Shown here piece by piece: positions 5,333 through 7,121 of a stretch of 7,121 bases of DNA (position 1 is the stretch's first letter; each line of letters starts with the position of its first letter). This stretch comes from Pseudorhodobacter antarcticus. Lineage in GTDB: Bacteria > Pseudomonadota > Alphaproteobacteria > Rhodobacterales > Rhodobacteraceae. The stretch lies in the NCBI GenBank assembly GCA_945860375.1, contig CAMAQR010000110.1, forward strand, positions 1-7,121, written 5' to 3'. The notes beneath the pieces are model-generated. The model was not told the DNA's origin. It was given only the letters and a program-made list of their open reading frames with translations, and made no database searches. The position numbers and the translations under genes were made by a program.

Positions 5333-7121
5333 TCATTCCCTCGTTTTCAGAACCTCGACCATGTCGAGGTTGTTGATCCGTCCCCGGATGGCCCAGGCCG
5401 AGGCCAAGGCGGCGAAACAGACGATCAGGCTGGCGGTCACATAAACTTTGGGTCCGACGACAAAGGGCACTCGATAAAGATCGGACGAAAAGGCCTGAAC
5501 CATGCCAAAGGCGATGACATAGCCGAACAGCCAGCCGACGGGTTGCGCAGCCAGGACAACCGTGGCCAGCTCTCCAAACAGGATGCCCGACACCTCGCCA
5601 CGGGTGAACCCAAGCACCCGCAGGCTGGCCAGTTCGCGCCCCTGTTCGGACAGCGCAATGCGGGCAAAGTTGTAGACCACCCCAACGGCGATGATTGCCG
5701 CCAGCCCGACATAGACGGTGATCATCACTGTGATGTTTTCCGCCAGTGTTTCCTTGAAGCGCGCCACGGTCAGGGCGATAACCGCCACAAAGCCGGTCTT
5801 GGGTGTGGTTTTTGCGGCAGCATAGAACGCCTCCTGTCCCGTCTCGTCGATCTGCAGGGCAACGCCCGAAATCAACGCCCCTTCGCCCATCGCCCGGTTC
5901 AGCGCGGTGAGTTCCATAGCCGCCCCAAGACCCACATAGCCCAGCGACAGGCCGCTAACCGGCAGGGTGACCGTGCGGCGCGCGCCTTCCAGAAACTCGA
6001 CCGTCACGCGGTCACCGGGGCGAACCGCCAAGGCTTCGGCCAGCGCTTCGGACACGATCAGCCCCGCCTCTGGCATCGCCATGGGGCGCAGATCGGGGGA
6101 CAGAACGCGCGACAGGGTGGGCGTTTCTGGCTTGCCCATGATCGACAGCTTGCGCGACAGGGCGCGGTGGCTGATCCGGGCTGTCACGGCGCGAAACGGC
6201 TCTGCCGCCAGAACGCCCGGCATCTGGCGGGCGGCAAACAGCGCGCGCGCCGGCTCGGGTGCCCCGAACGCCACCAGCGCGTCATGCCGTTCAGCGCGGG
6301 TAAAGGTAACGTCGATCATGTGGTTGATCGACCCGAAGGACCACAGCGAGGCGACAAGGATCGCCACCGCCATGGCAACGCCAAACGTGCCAGAGGCGGT
6401 TCGCAGCGGCCAGCGGAACAGATGCCGCGTCACCATAACCCCGGTCTGGCGCAAGGCGAACAGCCGACGGAAGGCCCCCATCCGGGCCCGGTAGTCGGCC
6501 GGTGCGGGCGGCGACATTGCCACGGCGGGTGGCAGGGCCACGGCAACACGCACGGCCAAAAGCGCCCCGGCCACAGCAGCGGCCACGGTGACAGCGGCCG
6601 CCAGCCCGTAGATCTGCGGATCGCGGGTAAATATCAGGAACGGGAACGAAAAGAAGCGGGCGTAAAGCTGCGCCAGACCAACCCCAAGCCAGACGCCGAC
6701 AGAAATGCCAATGACGATGCCAAGTGCTGCGATTGCCAGCACGAACTCGACATAATGCTGCGCGATGGCCCGCGAAGAATAGCCGATGGCCTTCAGAAGC
6801 CCGATCTGCTCACGCTCCAACGTAATGAGCCGCGACAGGGTGATGTTCACCAGCATCGCCGCGACCAGAAGAAAGATCGGCGGCAGCACCTTGACCATGG
6901 CGCTCAGTTGTTTCAGTTCGGCATCCAGAAAGGCGTGCGAGATCTGATCCTTGCGCGCCACCGCCCCGGCCCCGCCATAAGGCGCGGTCAGCCGGTCAAG
7001 CGCCTCGATCGTGCGATCCACCGACGCGCCGGGCGCCAGTTTCAGCACGACATTGGAGAACGCGCCATCAAGATCAAAGGCCGCTTCCAGCGCTGGGCGT
7101 GGCAACCAGACGATGCCAAAG
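5333..7121 (-). CDS. ABC transporter permease with two FtsX-type domains, 5' end beyond the window
   Basis: 595 codons are visible (first complete codon at 7120). The frame stays open to the edge and reads F-G-I-V-W-L-P-R before a TTG that could be mistaken for a start, so the N-terminus is missing. Counting from the first visible residue: an extracytoplasmic tail at 1-75; a first FtsX domain with membrane segments near 79-95, 126-150 and 171-195 and the amphipathic E-R-E-Q-I-G-L-L-K-A-I-G turn at 103-113; another membrane segment near 244-263; a periplasmic domain at about 265-460; and a second FtsX domain with segments near 463-485, 513-540 and 560-580 and the matching turn Q-G-R-E-L-A-S-L-R-V-L-G-F at 493-505. 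This duplicated plan is typical of large MacB/LolE-like permeases that use an ATPase from a separate gene. The missing N-terminal part would hold the first membrane helix and the rest of the first periplasmic domain. It is followed directly by the adaptor gene. The transported substrate is unknown. Confidence 0.93.
   Translation of the reverse strand, partial: FGIVWLPRPALEAAFDLDGAFSNVVLKLAPGASVDRTIEALDRLTAPYGGAGAVARKDQISHAFLDAELKQLSAMVKVLPPIFLLVAAMLVNITLSRLITLEREQIGLLKAIGYSSRAIAQHYVEFVLAIAALGIVIGISVGVWLGVGLAQLYARFFSFPFLIFTRDPQIYGLAAAVTVAAAVAGALLAVRVAVALPPAVAMSPPAPADYRARMGAFRRLFALRQTGVMVTRHLFRWPLRTASGTFGVAMAVAILVASLWSFGSINHMIDVTFTRAERHDALVAFGAPEPARALFAARQMPGVLAAEPFRAVTARISHRALSRKLSIMGKPETPTLSRVLSPDLRPMAMPEAGLIVSEALAEALAVRPGDRVTVEFLEGARRTVTLPVSGLSLGYVGLGAAMELTALNRAMGEGALISGVALQIDETGQEAFYAAAKTTPKTGFVAVIALTVARFKETLAENITVMITVYVGLAAIIAVGVVYNFARIALSEQGRELASLRVLGFTRGEVSGILFGELATVVLAAQPVGWLFGYVIAFGMVQAFSSDLYRVPFVVGPKVYVTASLIVCFAALASAWAIRGRINNLDMVEVLKTRE

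Noticed and set aside
4806..5444. Plus-strand open frame of 212 codons opposite the adaptor
   Set aside because: It is an antisense shadow of the adaptor coiled-coil region, with low-complexity Ala/Arg/Ser/Thr composition and no family resemblance.
7103..7105. TTG at 7105 as the start of the permease
   Set aside because: The frame continues upstream to the window edge with residues that fit the family, and the protein would lack its first membrane helix if it began here.

Overview
The window is about 7.1 kb of GC-rich DNA. Every supported gene lies on the minus strand, so transcription runs from position 7121 towards position 1. GC content, codon use and protein style suggest an alphaproteobacterium, probably of the Rhodobacterales/Rhodobacteraceae type. 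That assignment is an impression from reading, not a database result. No RNA gene, CRISPR array or complete mobile element is visible.

Right part (about 7121 to 4145): an export-pump module. The first gene is the 3' 595 codons of a large FtsX/MacB-type ABC transporter permease cut by the window edge. Three bases after its stop begins a complete HlyD/RND-type periplasmic adaptor of 394 residues. The ATPase that such a pump needs is not in the window and is expected beyond position 7121.

Positions 3891-4144 form a 254-base spacer with no convincing gene. It holds two short inverted repeats and an AT-rich -10-like hexamer just before the next operon.

Left part (about 3890 to 1): a tight five-gene operon, probably six. 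In order it encodes: (1) a ThDP-dependent 2-oxoacid dehydrogenase E1 alpha-type subunit with an N-terminal twin-arginine (Tat) signal peptide; (2) the matching E1 beta subunit, without a signal; (3) a 111-residue YgiT-like zinc-finger protein; (4) and (5) two paralogous exported or membrane-anchored c-type cytochromes, each with one CxxCH site and an N-terminal half that looks like a repeat of the cytochrome domain without its heme motif; (6) the first 15 codons of a hydrophobic protein running off the left edge. No E2 acyltransferase or E3 lipoamide dehydrogenase is present.

The most interesting reading is that the E1 alpha/beta pair is folded with ThDP in the cytoplasm and exported together by Tat. 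In the periplasm it would oxidise a 2-oxoacid or related carbonyl compound and pass electrons to the two cytochromes instead of to lipoyl-E2. The Tat signal, the ThDP motif, the heme motifs and the gene order are read directly from the sequence. The periplasmic redox pathway is inference, and the substrate is unknown.
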